Part shown: positions 11,585 to 23,495 of the stretch, piece after piece
How the letters are laid out: every line of letters begins with the position of its first letter
How positions within the stretch are numbered: position 1 is the first letter of the stretch
The notes under the pieces: model-generated
Database searches by the model: none
Told to the model about the DNA's origin: nothing
Seen by the model: the letters and a program-made list of their open reading frames with translations, nothing else
From: Nicotiana tabacum
Taxonomy: Eukaryota; Streptophyta; Magnoliopsida; Solanales; Solanaceae
Assembly (NCBI RefSeq): GCF_000715075.1
Contig: NC_134082.1
Span: 62,273,466 to 62,337,465, forward strand
Length of the DNA: 64,000 bases
Direction: 5' to 3'
Translations under genes and position numbers: made by a program

Positions 11585-14241
11585 ATGTTTGCATGTTTGT
11601 TTGTTGGCCCATTTTCCCTCTGGGCTTGAAGGATTGCATTCCTCTTCAATGATGGGACTAAGATCATTGCATGGTTTCCTACGGTTGGGTCCTGAGGAGG
11701 CCTCACATCCATTGAGAATTGGTAGAGTGCTGCTGGGCAACTGAGTACATATCTCTTCTCTCGTTTGTCCCTGAATAGACACTCTTTTACTTCATTGATT
11801 TTTAAAAACTCTAGGCCTGGTCCTGACCCCAGTAGATTTATTTCTTCTTCCTCCTCCATTTGTATGTTTTCTAGTTCTTGTGCATTGGGAGGGGCCTGTG
11901 CGTTAGGGATCATTTGTGGGATCTGAGGTGGAGCAGGGAGACCTTGTGGAGATGGTGGGTGTGCATGGGTTGGTATCTGCATGTTGGGGTTATTTTGTGG
12001 AGCTACACTGTCGAATGGGGTTGTCCAAGGAATAAAGATTGGATTCATATTGTTGATCTCCCCTCGTGGGAAGAAGGGGAGATCAATTGGAACTTGCTGA
12101 GATTGGATTGGGTTGAAATGGGGGGAAGACTCCATTGATTTCTCATTGCTTGAGCTTGACTCAGGTTCAATGATGGGGCTACAGGATGGAGGATGTTGTT
12201 CATCCACACAGGGTTGAGATAGTTGCTCATCGCCATGTTCATGCCTTCTGATACTAATTGTGCTAGGAAGTGGGAGTTTTGAAGCACAATAATCGTTTCC
12301 TGGCTGTTCAGAACCATGCTGAATGTTATAGCATGGGCCATGAGGGCTTGTTCTACCCATGAAATAGGTTGATAATCTTGTGGTAGTGGTGGTTGGATGA
12401 AGCAGGTTCGGTTGCCCGTTGATGAACTTTGTGGTAGAGGTGGGTTGGACATGTTTAGGGCTCATTGGTGCCTTAAAATTTGAACTAAACGATACCTTCT
12501 TCTCTGAGAAATTGGGATTCTTGGCATTGACAAGTGAAGAGTTAGGGTTATATGAAAGTTATTAGAAGTATTGTCCAGGGTTGTGTTGTGATTAGCCGTG
12601 GTGGGGAGGCTATAAATAATTGTGTCTATAGGGATATCTTTGAGGTTACTTGGAGCAGTGGTATTAAAAATATTTGGCCTTGATTCTGAGTGAGAAACGC
12701 GGTTGGTTCCATTAGCCATTTGGGAGTTGATGCAAAATTGTTTGTCCACGTGGTGAGAATTTAGATATGGAGGATTACTCTCCATGCAGAGAGATAAGTC
12801 CTAATTAGTGAGGAATTGGATACTATTAGCTAGTTTTATATTTTTTGTGTGTGGAATACGTTTTGTTTTAGGGGGAGTTAGGGAATCAATAGACGTAGTA
12901 GTGAAATCATTTAGTTGCATGTTATTTAATTGTCTTATTTTAGGGGCTACCAAATAGATGTACATTGGTTGAGTGACTACCACATCACTAGCCATGCAAG
13001 AAGTGTCATTATTTCCTAGACCATTTTTGTCTGAAATGGTGAGATTAGGCGGAGACTCCAAGGTTTCAAAATTATTTTTTGTAACAATGTATGTTTTGTT
13101 ATTGTTAAGCTTCCCATCATTTAGTAAAGGAGTATTAATGCATTATTGATAGTAACAATACTTTTACCATCTAGGTTAATATTGTATAGATGGGATTTAG
13201 ACTTACCTGGGGTGGAAGGAATTGGATCAATTGTCTTACCAGATGTATAGTGTGGCACTTTTGGCTTGTAGTTGGAACTTCTCTTTTTAGGGAATGCAAC
13301 AGTTTGCCAGGAATCCTCCTTGGGCAGATGAGATCCTGTTTGCATGCTGAAATGAGAAGTGTCCACCGCCTTGGATTGGTACTGGCATAGTCTCCTTTTG
13401 GATTGGTAGATTTGCTCATTTGCTTGTAGTTACATGAGGCCATTGAATGCCCTAATCTGCTGTAATTTTTGCAGAGAAAGTTAACCCCTTCACAATGAAT
13501 TTTCTGCTTGTGTTGGCCAATGAAAATGAATGGTGTAACGGGAACCTCTAATGACACCTCTATGCAAAGTCTAGCATACCGACCCCTTAGAGTGGAAGAT
13601 GTACATGCATCAATCTTTAGTAGTTCGCCAATTTTGTTGCCAACTTTTTTGAGTATTAGTCCATCATAAAATTACGTTGGCAAATATGGCAAGCATATCC
13701 ATATAGAGGCTTGTGTTATTTTAGCCTTTGAAGCAATAAAATTAGGGACCCATTTTTGAACGGATAGGAAATGACCAAAAATAAACCAAGGGTCATTGTG
13801 GAGGACTTTGAGCATGCTATCTTCATTGCTAAATTTTGTAATATAATAATCTGACCCTAGATCGATCAGTGGGAAGTTTTTCTTTAATTTTCACAGGTCT
13901 TGAATCTTCTGTTTGAGTAATTGGTGTTGAATCCTCATTCCTTGTAGTTTTATAATTGTTGAGTACCTCCAGGGAGAATAAATTCTTTGAAGATCTTCTG
14001 GAGATAGTTGAATTAGGTGATCACCATTTGAGTGGGAGATGGAGTTCTCCATATCATCAGGATGGTTTGCATGGGGTTGGCCATTGGTATCGATGATCAT
14101 GTTAGTCTGACCATCTTGTAAGCTATCAATTAGATTGTCTTTGAAACTAGGGTTGGAAGGAGTACTAGTAACCGTGGAATACATTGGATCAATATCGGGT
14201 ACTTTAGGAGGGATTAGATTAGAGATATTTGGTTGTTGCAT
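11585..14241 (-). pseudogene. LINE ORF1: DUF4283 and zinc-knuckle RNA-binding protein (broken)
   Basis: The nucleocapsid-like protein of the LINE. An ATG at 14239-14241 opens a polar N-terminus (MQQPNISNLIPPKV). A DUF4283 region follows, readable across stops: DPWFIFGHFLSVQKWVPNF near 13760 and WICLPYLPT near 13690. Next come RGRYARLCIEVSLEVPVTPF near 13550 and a zinc knuckle, EGVNFLCKNYSRLGHSMASC, near 13460, in which the second Cys of C-x2-C looks replaced (CKNY). The C-terminal 300 residues (12465 to 11585) are rich in Pro, Gln and Ser and run in frame into the endonuclease. ORF1 and ORF2 may therefore have been one fused frame, as in some plant LINEs. Confidence 0.8.
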
Positions 14242-14321
14242 GGCTAGGCACTTAATAATTTTTAGTGAGAAGGAGGAGGTTCTCTCTAAAAACTGGCTGA
14301 AAACTAAGATGGAGGATTTTT

Positions 14322-14338
14322 AGAATAAGTAGTATATT
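14322..14338. repeat. right copy of 17-bp target-site duplication of the LINE
   Basis: Perfect match to 7525-7541, directly outside the LINE 5' end. Confidence 0.9.
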
Positions 14339-15050
14339 ACGTGCTCAACATAAATATTTTACTAAAGTAAGAATAAATATTGGGAAAAAGTTATTTTTAT
14401 TATCTATAAAAGCCATGATGGTCGACCAAGGATAAAGTGGTAATTTCACATAGCTGATCTTAAATTGAATTTTTAAGAATATATGTGTCCTTCCTCACGT
14501 TCTTTCTTCTAGAATTCTCTTTTACTATTACTTTGCTAATCATCTACTATTTGCTAATGAGTTATAGCCACAATTATCTGCCATTAGTAGTAGATCTTTC
14601 TTGCTAACCTTCTTTTATCCTTCATATCTTCTTTTAGGAATTTTACTTTTTATTATCTATAATCAAACTTTGGACTCAACTCTGTGTTTAACAACTGGGA
14701 ATAAACTTGTATGTTGCTTCTTGCTGAATGAACTCTTGGAGCAGCAATCATCTACCATGATGGAGTATTCTTGGAGCTTTCGAACTGCTGGATGGGAATA
14801 TTGAGGTATAGCCTTTCAATTGTTATTTTTGAAGGGTTTATATGTTATTTTTTCCTTTTTTATTTATCATAATTAGTCAGTCGAAGGTCGATTCTCTGCT
14901 AATTTTGAGGTATAATCCCTTTGAAATGTTGAATTTTTTTAAGGTTTAAAATAGGTGAAATTTACTTATCGCTAATTTAAATTTTTGATATATAAACCCC
15001 TTTTAGATTTTTGTTTGTATTGTCGGATTACATTGCCCATTGATTCCTCA
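14339..15050. other. AT-rich spacer without recognisable gene
   Basis: One open stretch at 14601-14804 (67 codons, hydrophobic start) has no family resemblance and no support as a gene. No repeats or RNA genes were recognised. Confidence 0.4.
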
Positions 15051-17727
15051 TCTATACTATTATAGCCATGTTCTTTCGCTCACTGATTTTAGTGTTTTTC
15101 ATTGTTTCTCTTTTGATTCTTCTTCCCACCTCCTCTTGAAGTTGATCCCTTGATTGGAAATGGCAGCTTTTGTACTTTTGATTCCTTTATTTTATTATTT
15201 TAACTGTTAAAATATTTTCAAGAGTCCCATAATATGCGTAGTGGGTTGCCAATGAGTAGTCACTGCAGTGTGCGAGATTTTAGGATCATAAAGGTGATAA
15301 TCGGTGGATAGTTTTTGAATCATTTTTATCGTTTAACTGGAAAAAATTGAGGAGACTGTGTAGAGGTTGTTTATCTTTACACCATTTGCTTGATTCATTC
15401 GGTGGCTTCCATGTGAATAGCAAGAATACGTTATTATGGATCAATTACCTTACTTAACATGATTGTTGTTAAATTAAGAACTTCATACTGCATTACAATA
15501 TGAGTATTTTATTTTCAATTCACATCTTAGAGTATTCATTCTTACCAAACAAAAATTATGAATTCAGTGGTACGGTGTCTACCTATTTAAACTTGCAGGA
15601 TGTGCATGTCATATTTCAACTATAATTTAGCTTATCGGCGGACATAACCAATGCCCACTTAAGATATTAAAAAGTAGAATAAATAATTTTATACCTTATT
15701 CTCTCTTTTCTTTTTAAAAAAAATATGGTTAACCCATTGACATTTGTCTATGACAATACATTTAAATACTACTGGTTATAATTGAACTACCAGTTATGCA
15801 AAAGAATAACATATTGCGACATTGGATTATTTCAACAAGTTGTAATTCAAGTTGATGATTTTTGGAAAAAATACATAATAGTTATTTATGGAGTTAAGAT
15901 TGTTATTCTTTTAATATAGCAAAAAAATCTAGGAAGAGATAATGTCGTGCATGACTACATTAGCACTTTGGTTTATATTGGATTATTTACTTGTTGTAAT
16001 TTCTTTTTTAATTGATGTTCAAGTTGTAACAACATGTCTAATGGTTTGCTATTCTCGATTACAAGAACCACGTATGGCGGAGAAGAATACAATCAACTTA
16101 AAATTTTCAAGTATTTAGAGAAAAGGTAGTTTCCTATTTCCCGCAAAAGTTGAATAAGACCTAAATATGAAGTTCATACGACTTAGAGTCAACTCATTAA
16201 TTGGTCTCCCTATTCTTTTTTTCGGCTAAAAATATCCACTTGCTATTTCAGTAATTGAGTTCAGAATAATGTATGTATACTTCTTTCTCCTCTATTCGAA
16301 ATCATTAAAAAGTAAAATAAAACTTGGCATGTGTAGTGCCATAACTTGAACTTAGTGGGATCACTTTCGTGAGTAAAATACTTACCTAGCTCATCTTATG
16401 AATACCACTTCTCTCTTGATAGTTTTCCTTATATCATCTCAATTATTGAAGTTATCATCCTCTGAAAACCTTCTCTACCTTACCTTATAAGTATTATATC
16501 TCTCTTTTGATAGTTTTCCTTCTCAATTACTGAAGTTATAACCTTTTCAAGTTGTAATTTGAGTCCTCTAGATATATTTTTATTGTTACTTACATTTAAT
16601 TTTTTCCTTGACACGCATAACATCCTTAATATTTGTAAATGCTTACAAAATGTCTTTCCTTCTTTTACCTTTATATTTATCATTATTTTTTTGTTTATTT
16701 AGAGCTTGTATTTTTGTTGTTTGTGGATTAGTGTACCATTTTGTCTTATTTCTTTCCCATGTTCTGTAGCTACATTTGCAGGTACAGATTATCTTTCCTC
16801 CCTCCCTCTTTTTTCCCTCCCTAAAAATACTAGCGCGCATCCATATTATTGTTCAGTTCTTCTGGTGGGATTTTATGTCTATACTTTGTGCCAGTTTTAT
16901 GTCTTACAGAATAAGATCATATATACTTCTAAAGGCATTTACTTCCGATATCCTTGACACATAAAAATAACTGATGTATGTATACTATATACAAAGGTTT
17001 ATGTTATGCACTTCTACTTGTTTATGAAATTATTTTTTTACTTTTGGTTAATAATCAGTCCATGTACAGGGTCTCGAGAAATAAGGAATACATCAATGCC
17101 AGCTTGGAAGTGGTGTTGAGATTGATCCACGAGCACATTCAGATGATATCCTAAAATTTATGATTGGACAAATCAAGATTTTTGACCAGCTTTCTTAAAG
17201 AAGCTTATAAGACATTGTTTCAGGACTTGTGTTTATGTAGTCGAAACTAAGTGACTCAGCCTGCAGGCTACGTGAAGGTCAAGCTCCTAAGTTTTGAAGG
17301 AAAAGAATAGTAATGTAAGTTAGTAGGATAGGTATAAGACATATGATATGTTCACGAGCTGTTTCGATTACAACTTGATAATTGAATGAGAAATCGTTTA
17401 TTTTGTTAAAAGGCCGAATGATGATAGTCAAGACGCAAGTTTTGTCTGTGGTATTTTCAATGGATACTACATCTGATGGTGTTTAGTGATAATTACAACT
17501 CTACAGAATTTGAGAACAATAAACCTAGAATATTCCACATTTGGGTATAAGGAATATTCGGATTAGTCCTTTCCTGTAGGGTAATGAAATATTGGTTACT
17601 TCCTACGGCTTCTTTGACCATTCCAGTTGGATTCCCAAATGAATTCCCCAAAGCATCATTAGAGAATGATAGTTGGTTTAAATCTACAATATTGGGTCCG
17701 TGCTCTGCACGGGCAATCCTCATCTAG
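15051..17727 (+). mobile_element. candidate non-autonomous Helitron
   Basis: The proposed 5' end is TCTATACTATTATAG at 15051, preceded by A (15050); plant Helitrons typically begin TC, often TCTATACTAT. The proposed 3' end is CTAG (17724-17727) followed by T (17728). Nine bases before CTAG is an 8-bp hairpin, GTCCGTGC-TCT-GCACGGGC (17696-17714). TC start, hairpin, CTRR end and insertion between A and T without duplication form the Helitron pattern. No RepHel helicase is visible inside, so it would be non-autonomous. The interior has no known gene; 17041-17460 looks like an exon-rich or transcribed fragment, but I cannot name it. The 3' end is better supported than the 5' end. Confidence 0.5.
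17696..17727 (+). other. putative Helitron 3' hairpin and CTAG terminus
   Basis: Eight-base stem with one G-T wobble and a TCT loop, nine bases, then CTAG and a target T. It overlaps a 76-codon minus-strand open stretch (17493-17723) that I treat as chance. Confidence 0.55.
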
Positions 17728-18838
17728 TAAATAAAATAAATCTAAAATACATCCAGTCAGGTCGTAATACTACACTAATTTTGAACATATATGAGTTCAT
17801 CATTTCATTTTTGGCGTTGTGATTTTTTTTTTTGGAAGTTTCTTTTATTACATCAGAGGAGTGCCAGAAAAAGGGGAAGGGATGGCTGAAAACTTACCCG
17901 ACAAGTATTTATATCAAACTATACTTACAATAGATAAATGATAAATTAAGAAGACAATATGAAATTAGTTTGTTATGACTGCTTTATACATACTCTAGAT
18001 ACTCCGTAAGAAATTAGTATGTATCATTTGAAGGAGAAAATGTTAAGAGTTAATTAATGGGTTAAATTGTGAAGTAATTAATAGTGGTTGGCTATGTAGC
18101 TCCTTTTCCCATAATGATAATGCAAAAGTATGATTAGATTCCATTTCAATTTTCAAGTCAATACAAAGGAATGAGCGATCTACTTTAGAATCAATTGGTG
18201 CTGTGACTATTTACAAACTTGTTTTTAGTTTTATAATTTTATCTTTTTTTTATACATGAAAAATTCAATTTTACACGTAAGAGATCTATCTTTTACACAT
18301 AAGAGATCTAAAAAGATTAATTTTTTTTAATTTTAAAATTATAAAAGGACATAATGTACAAATAGTCTCATATTTCTTAAGTCATTCTACATTTAATTTA
18401 TCTTATCGAAATCTAATCTTACTTTGTATGATAAAAAATGAAGCAAGAGATAATTATAATTGCCTCTTTTGTTAATGACACTGTTCGCATATATGTGCAA
18501 CTTTGTCCCCATTACAATCAAACTTTGTCTTCAACTAACATCCCAAGGAGATTCGTTGTGATTTCACAAACCTAGTGATTGGAGTGTCTAGGCATATACA
18601 CTCATTGTGGTCCTACAAGCATGTGACCGAAGAGGATGTATAGTTAGTTACCCGATATCTGCACTGGAAAGATAATCAACTGACTATTTATTTGATAATG
18701 ATTGATTTTTTCGGGTAATTGAGGTCAAGACTACTGTTGAAGATAATATGTTTGTCAAAAATAGCATAGTAAAATAGTGAGAAATTTTAGTGCTATCTTT
18801 AAGTGATTGGAAAACAACACAGTTGATAAATAGAGATC
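17728..18838. other. AT-rich intergenic stretch
   Basis: No coding similarity, RNA gene or bounded repeat seen. A T-run at about 17822-17834 and an AGAGATCTA phrase repeated near 18280 and 18302 are the only notable points. Confidence 0.4.
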
Positions 18839-20105
18839 TTTTTTTTGGTCGAAAAGATATAGATATATTATAGATAATTAAACACGTACAAAAGGCTGTT
18901 AAGATGCATCAGCTGCATCAAATGTACAAAAGTAGAGTTTGACACTAAGGCCCCCGTGTAGAAACCATTACTAGTAACAAAAGCAGGATTAGTGACTACA
19001 ACACTACTACTACTAGATACAGTACTAGGTAATGCACTACTATTACACAAAATAGACTTAGTTTTTATCGATCTTCGTCTGAGCATTCCATTGTGATCTT
19101 GTTGGTAATAAGGTGTGACAAAAGGTGGTGGACTTCCAAAAAGTAGACAACTCTCTTGTGCATGCATGGCTCCATATTTAGTTAGACTATCCGCAACATA
19201 ATTTTGCTCTCTGTAGATGCTTTGAATAGGAGGACTATCTAGCTGTAGGAGTAATAACCTGCAATCATTAATTAAATTAGTATATTGCATTGTAGGTGAG
19301 TTCAACATACCATACCGAGTAGTGCATGAGCATCTGTCTCAATGATGAGTGGTGTGAGATGCTTTTGGACAGCAATTTTCAGCCCCATGAGCAGTGCTAG
19401 CAATTCTGTACCACCAATCCCATATTTGTTTAGAGTGGAGGAGCAAGATCCATCAATGTTAAGCTTAAAAGTATGGAGGTTTGGTGGATGCCATTTTATA
19501 TAACAAGGTATGAGAGAATGATTTTTCGATATGGGATTTGTAAGATAATAAAATTTCGCAGCCTGTTGGAATATTAAAGGTATATGTAACTTGAGTTTAT
19601 GATGTTCAATAGAGCTCTTATTTTGTATAATTCAAAGCTGCCATAATGCAAATGGTATGAGAGTGGTATATGGGATGTTATGAGGGGTGGAGAATGACTG
19701 TTTATGTATAAAGCTATATAACTAAGTTATACTATCAGTATGAGATATAGGAGAATTGAGGTGTGTAGATGAGACTTTAAGAACACTTCAAAGTATAATG
19801 GCATTAGGACATTCTAAAAAAAGATGTTTTAATGTTTTGGGGGTCATATGACATTGCGGGCATAAGGATGAATTAAGAATACCTAATCTAGTAAGATAAA
19901 TCGTGGGGAGTCTGTCACGACTGATTAACCATAAGAAGATAAATAGAGGTAGATGTCATATGAAGTATCCACTTGGTTCAACTAATTAGTAATTACTAAA
20001 GAATCTCTGAATTCATTCATCATAGTTTACATCATGATTATTAATATTTGAACACTCGGTTATCCACTCATATTAAACAAAGGCCACCACTGGTTGAGTC
20101 AATTT
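18839..20105 (-). mobile_element. 5'-truncated LINE fragment: zf-RVT and RNase H remnant
   Basis: Minus-strand 3' end of a second LINE. A T-run at 18839-18846 represents its poly-A tail. Reading leftwards: a zf-RVT region near 19830-20000 (LFIFLWLISRDRLPTIYL and CPQCHMTPKTLKHLFLECPN). RNase H near 19330-19440 follows (GIGGTELLALLMGLKIA and LIIETDAHAL), with its C-terminal IYREQNYVADSLTKYGA near 19190. Stops and shifts are present, and reverse transcriptase proper is missing, so the copy is 5'-truncated, the usual LINE fate. The 5' end near 20105 is approximate and no convincing target duplication was found. The last 146 codons (18868-19308) stay open but are only a piece of the polyprotein. 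Confidence 0.8.
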
Positions 20106-20622
20106 TGAGCAGGTCATCTGTTTTTCTTTTTATTTAAAAATAAATAAAACAACACTTAATTGATCATCCTAATGTGAGTTGGGAAATGAGTCGTTATCTT
20201 TTTCATTATTCAGGTTATTAATTGTACTTATTATGAATAATTATCCTCTATTAGATCTCTTAATTAATTAGAATGTCACAACTCACAATATAGAAGTTAG
20301 AAATAAGTGGAGAAACCGATTACCGAACACACGCAAGAAGACATACTGGAGATATATTTGTTAAATTCAGCTTCTGCTCATGAAAAATGGCACTAAGAAT
20401 TTTCGACGGGTGCAAATTCAGCACCACTGATGAAAATACAGAGTACATGAAACCAATATAGTACAAATTTACACTCAACCCCAAAAGAATTAGAAGGGGT
20501 TCCTTTCTAGTCACAGTTAATTCTAGCTATTCATTTGATTGCTAGATCCGTCAGGAACTTCGTGTAGCAAGAACTTAGTGCACCGTACATATTATAAAGA
20601 TCATCAACTCCTTTGAGTTTCT
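20106..20622. other. 3' flank of the SAUR gene
   Basis: Non-coding. It should contain the 3' UTR of the minus-strand SAUR gene. A GGAG with a GTA 22 bases later (about 20588-20613, minus strand) faintly recalls the downstream element that destabilises SAUR mRNAs, but the central ATAGAT is absent, so I do not call it. A 64-codon open stretch at 20320-20514 is unsupported. Confidence 0.4.
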
Positions 20623-20934
20623 CTATCTGAACATGGAAATCAGAGAGCAGAAATCATCTTCATCACAAGGAATAGTAATTCCCAAATCATGGCTAAAACC
20701 AAACTCTTCTTCAGCTCTTTGAAGCAAGCTCTGAAATCTTGGATGTGTCAACCAAGAAATTGGAATTATGTACCTGCTCCTATTTTCTCCCACATATACA
20801 ACAAAATGGCCTTTTGGGACATCATGGGGCAAGCCATTCTCAATATTTTTTCCAAAGCTAGAACACTTTTTGAGGATTTGTTTGAGGGCTGCTGTTTGAG
20901 TGATGTGTTTGCTTGTTTTCTTAATTAGAGCCAT
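20623..20934 (-). CDS. SAUR-like auxin-responsive protein (small auxin up RNA family)
   Basis: An intact, intronless frame of 103 codons with a TAG stop at 20623-20625, the length and structure usual for SAUR genes. After a basic N-terminus ([20 protein letters not shown]) the conserved SAUR domain covers about residues 38-100. Its motifs are [20 protein letters not shown], then [20 protein letters not shown], then [10 protein letters not shown], ending SMFR. No signal peptide or membrane span. SAUR proteins generally promote acid growth by inhibiting PP2C.D phosphatases at the plasma membrane and so keeping H+-ATPases active; that role is family knowledge and untested here. It looks closest to the SAUR50-like group. 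The ATG at 20934 is the only sensible start, as the N-terminal MALIKK context matches relatives. A TATA-like box lies about 126 bases upstream, and a TGTCTC lies about 320 bases upstream. It is the only undamaged host-type gene in the window and is flanked by TE debris on both sides. Confidence 0.93.
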   Translation of the reverse strand: MALIKKTSKHITQTAALKQILKKCSSFGKNIENGLPHDVPKGHFVVYVGENRSRYIIPISWLTHPRFQSLLQRAEEEFGFSHDLGITIPCDEDDFCSLISMFR

Positions 20935-21059
20935 TTTTGGTTTGTTTTCTTAGGAGTATGTTTGGAAAGAATTGAAGGGCTTAGAAAAGAGTAGAAAATA
21001 GATCACCTGATAAGAAAGGGAAAAGTTTTGTGTTTGGGAAAAATGGGAATGACAAGAGT

Positions 21060-21068
21060 GTATTTATG
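21060..21068 (-). promoter_or_regulatory. TATA-like box of the SAUR gene
   Basis: Reads CATAAATAC on the minus strand, about 126 bases upstream of the ATG, leaving room for a typical 5' leader of about 90-100 bases. Purine-rich DNA lies between it and the ATG. Confidence 0.45.
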
Positions 21069-21253
21069 GGGGAAATTGAAGTGGGAGAACGAATGCATGT
21101 GAGTGAAAGGGGACAAAGAAACTATAGATAGTGGATGTTTATGTGGGGGTAGTCACTTGAATAGACCACTCACCCCTCTCTTAACCTCAAAACTCGAAAG
21201 TCCAACTCTTGTTTATTTATTTATTTGAATATTCTTTTTTTATTATATATATA

Positions 21254-21259
21254 TGTCTC
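21254..21259 (+). promoter_or_regulatory. possible auxin response element (TGTCTC)
   Basis: The canonical ARF-binding hexamer TGTCTC lies about 320 bases upstream of the SAUR start. A single hexamer occurs often by chance; its position upstream of a SAUR gene is what makes it worth noting. Confidence 0.3.
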
Positions 21260-21393
21260 TTCTACGCGTATGAAATTACACTATTAAATCACATGCTATA
21301 ATTTTATTATTATACATTTCTTGTATAAGGATAGATTTACACGTTTTTCCATTAGATCTCATTTCCTAAATATGCAATATTAATGTGAGAAAA

Positions 21394-21872
21394 TGTTAGG
21401 TATTTGCCATAATTTTCTTACCATATTTAATTTTCCTATTTGTTAAAGGAAATGACAATATATTTACCTTAATTGAGTTTTACTTCTTGTAGAAAGAAAT
21501 TACAAATCTTCCATATTTTGGTGCTTCTTTTTCTTGTAGGAAAAGGTTTGGACTTCTATAAATTGAGGATCCTTCCTTCTCATTCAGTAGCATCCAAACT
21601 GTAGCCATATGGAGTTTGAAAGTCTTGTTTAGTGGGAACTTTACGGGATAAGTGTTAGTGTGTTATTTGTGTTTACCTCTTCGTGAGGTTGTTCTCTCGA
21701 TATTTTGTACTCTCTTTTATATAGTGAATTGTTCATCTCCGCCATGGACGTGGGTCAATTGACAGAACCACGTTAAATATTTGTATTTCTTTTGATAGAT
21801 TTCTCTTTGTTGTGTACTTTATCGTCGTTCAAGATTTGCTTTTCTAAATACCTGACTTTTTTGGTCATAACA
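21394..21872 (+). mobile_element. solo LTR (479 bp) with 5-bp target duplication GAAAA
   Basis: Begins TGTTAGG and ends TCATAACA, giving inverted TGTTA/TAACA termini. It is flanked by GAAAA on both sides (21389-21393 and 21873-21877). Inside are a promoter-like CTATAAATTGAG at 21556, a Tyr-rich pyrimidine stretch, and the phrase GCCATGGACGTGGGTCAATT followed by ACCACGTTAAAT near 21740-21775, which recurs in plant copia LTRs. No internal domain, PBS or second LTR follows, so it arose by LTR-LTR recombination. Superfamily copia is likely but not proven. Confidence 0.85.
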
Positions 21873-21877
21873 GAAAA

Positions 21878-22310
21878 ACCCTTGACTGAATGTGGTAGTG
21901 GATAGTCCTTTCACCCTTAGCCAAGGTTTTCGAGTTCTTAGCACTGAAAATTAAAAAAAAATCTAGTAAGTAACGCTTCCTAAATAGGCCTCGCAAATTT
22001 AGATTAGTCTAACCAGCAGATCTGTTGATGGTTCATGAAACTATTTCTTTCTGTGTCGTGTACTAGTTGATTTTAAAAATATAACATCAATCAGCATGTG
22101 GTTTGACCATAACCTGGAATGATACAGAATTTGAAGCTTACAAGTTTAGTATTCAAATTTTTTTAAGTTATGAAATTCTAAATTAATAATTTTTATTTAT
22201 ATTGTTGGATTTGGCCAACCTCATAATCTAAACTCTAGCTCCACCTTTGTAACTAAGTTCGCGTAATTCCAATGAGAATGTCATGGCACAAATAGGCAGA
22301 AAAGAAGATG
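21878..22310. other. spacer between solo LTR and LARD-like element
   Basis: No gene or bounded repeat recognised. Confidence 0.4.
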
Positions 22311-23343
22311 CAAGATGTAACGATCCGATCGGTCGTTTTGAGCTTTTGTACTTTGATCGCCAGTTCTCGGGCATGACTTGCCTCGTGTAACGTATTATGA
22401 CTGATGTAGATCGTTGATTTTGGTTTTCAGAAAAAAAAATCAGAATGAATTTTAAGAAACAGTCTCAGTTGAAAGCTTTGAATTTGAAAGGTTGACTAAG
22501 AGTTGACTTATTTGTATATGAGCTCGGATCAGAAATTTTATGATTTGGATAGTTTTGTTGGGTGATTTATGACTTAGAAGCGCGATCGGAATGCATTTTG
22601 GAAGTCCGTGGAAGGATTTGGCTTGAATTGACAAAGTTAGTATTTTGGCGAATTCTGGTTGATAGGTGAGATTTTGATCCGAGGGTCGGAATGGAATTCC
22701 GATAGTTGTTGTAGCTTCGTTATGTCATTTGTGATGTGTGTACAAAATTTTAGGTTATTCGGACATCGTTTGGTCGGGTTTTTGATCGAAAGTGTATATC
22801 GGATGTTTTTGGAAACATAGGCTTGAATTCGATGAGTTTTGGGTAATTTGATATTGTTTGAGGTGTTTTGATGATTGGAACATGTTTGAATGATATTATG
22901 AATTATGTTGGCATGTTTGGTCAGGGTCCCATGAGGCTAGGATAAGTTTTGGAAGAGTTTTTGGAAGATTTTTACCATTTTGAGCATAAACATGTAATGA
23001 TCCAAAGGTCCATTTTAGTTCTAGAGATCGAAATTTGATTTTGAGACTTCTGAAATTTTGATAATGAATTTTAGGACTGATCTGGAAAGCTTGGTCTAAT
23101 TTCATCAAGTCGCGATTGGGTTTTTGACACAAAACATGAGTTAATTATTTAACGAGCGAAATGGGTATTGAACTGAGCACATGAGCTCCGAATTGAGTTT
23201 CGGCTGAAGGGCTATGTTCGTATTATTATTTGGGACTCATAGGAACAAGAATCATCGAATTCCGAGTTCGTATGATGGAGTTAGAGCCTTTTTAGTGAAA
23301 AGAAAAGCTGCTGCAATTTTCTGGGCAGTTTCTGCATTTTTCG

Positions 23344-23495
23344 CACGTGTGAACAGTAACCGCACCTGCGTGAACATTATCCGTGTACAGTACCATGTAC
23401 AGTAAATATGAACAGTATCCATGTACAATACATATGAACAGTACCCCATATACAGCACCCATGAACAGTAAAATGCGTGAACAGTACCGCGAAAA
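23344..23495. repeat. TGAACAGTA motif cluster in the 5' LTR
   Basis: The motif TGAACAGTA or close variants (TGTACAGTA, ATACAGCAC) occurs about nine times at 15-20 base spacing. The same cluster is at about 30438-30590 in the 3' LTR. Confidence 0.8.

Larger units (their letters stand above)
7542..14321 (-). mobile_element. near full-length L1-type LINE with RNase H domain
   Basis: A 6780-bp non-LTR retrotransposon read on the minus strand. Its 3' end is a short poly-A, seen as T at 7540-7547, and its 5' end is at 14321. Both ends abut the same 17-bp sequence, the signature of target-primed reverse transcription. Gene order is DUF4283 plus zinc knuckle (ORF1), then endonuclease, reverse transcriptase, zf-RVT and RNase H (ORF2). 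That is the architecture of the plant L1 clade that carries RNase H. The body is interrupted by many stops and frame shifts, so it is a fossil, but the termini are intact. Confidence 0.92.

Noticed and set aside
17493..17723. 76-codon minus-strand open stretch with a protein-like composition
   Set aside because: No family recognised; it overlaps the proposed Helitron hairpin and starts within nine bases of CTAG, so chance is more likely.
18811..20156. AAAACAACAC at 18811 and about 20146 as target duplication of the truncated LINE
   Set aside because: The left copy does not abut the poly-T run and the match ends after ten bases; probably chance.
20320..20514. Small gene behind the SAUR gene
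   Set aside because: 64 codons, hydrophobic, no similarity; better explained as SAUR 3' flank.
20588..20613. DST mRNA-instability element in the SAUR 3' UTR
   Set aside because: GGAG and GTA are spaced acceptably but the ATAGAT core is missing.
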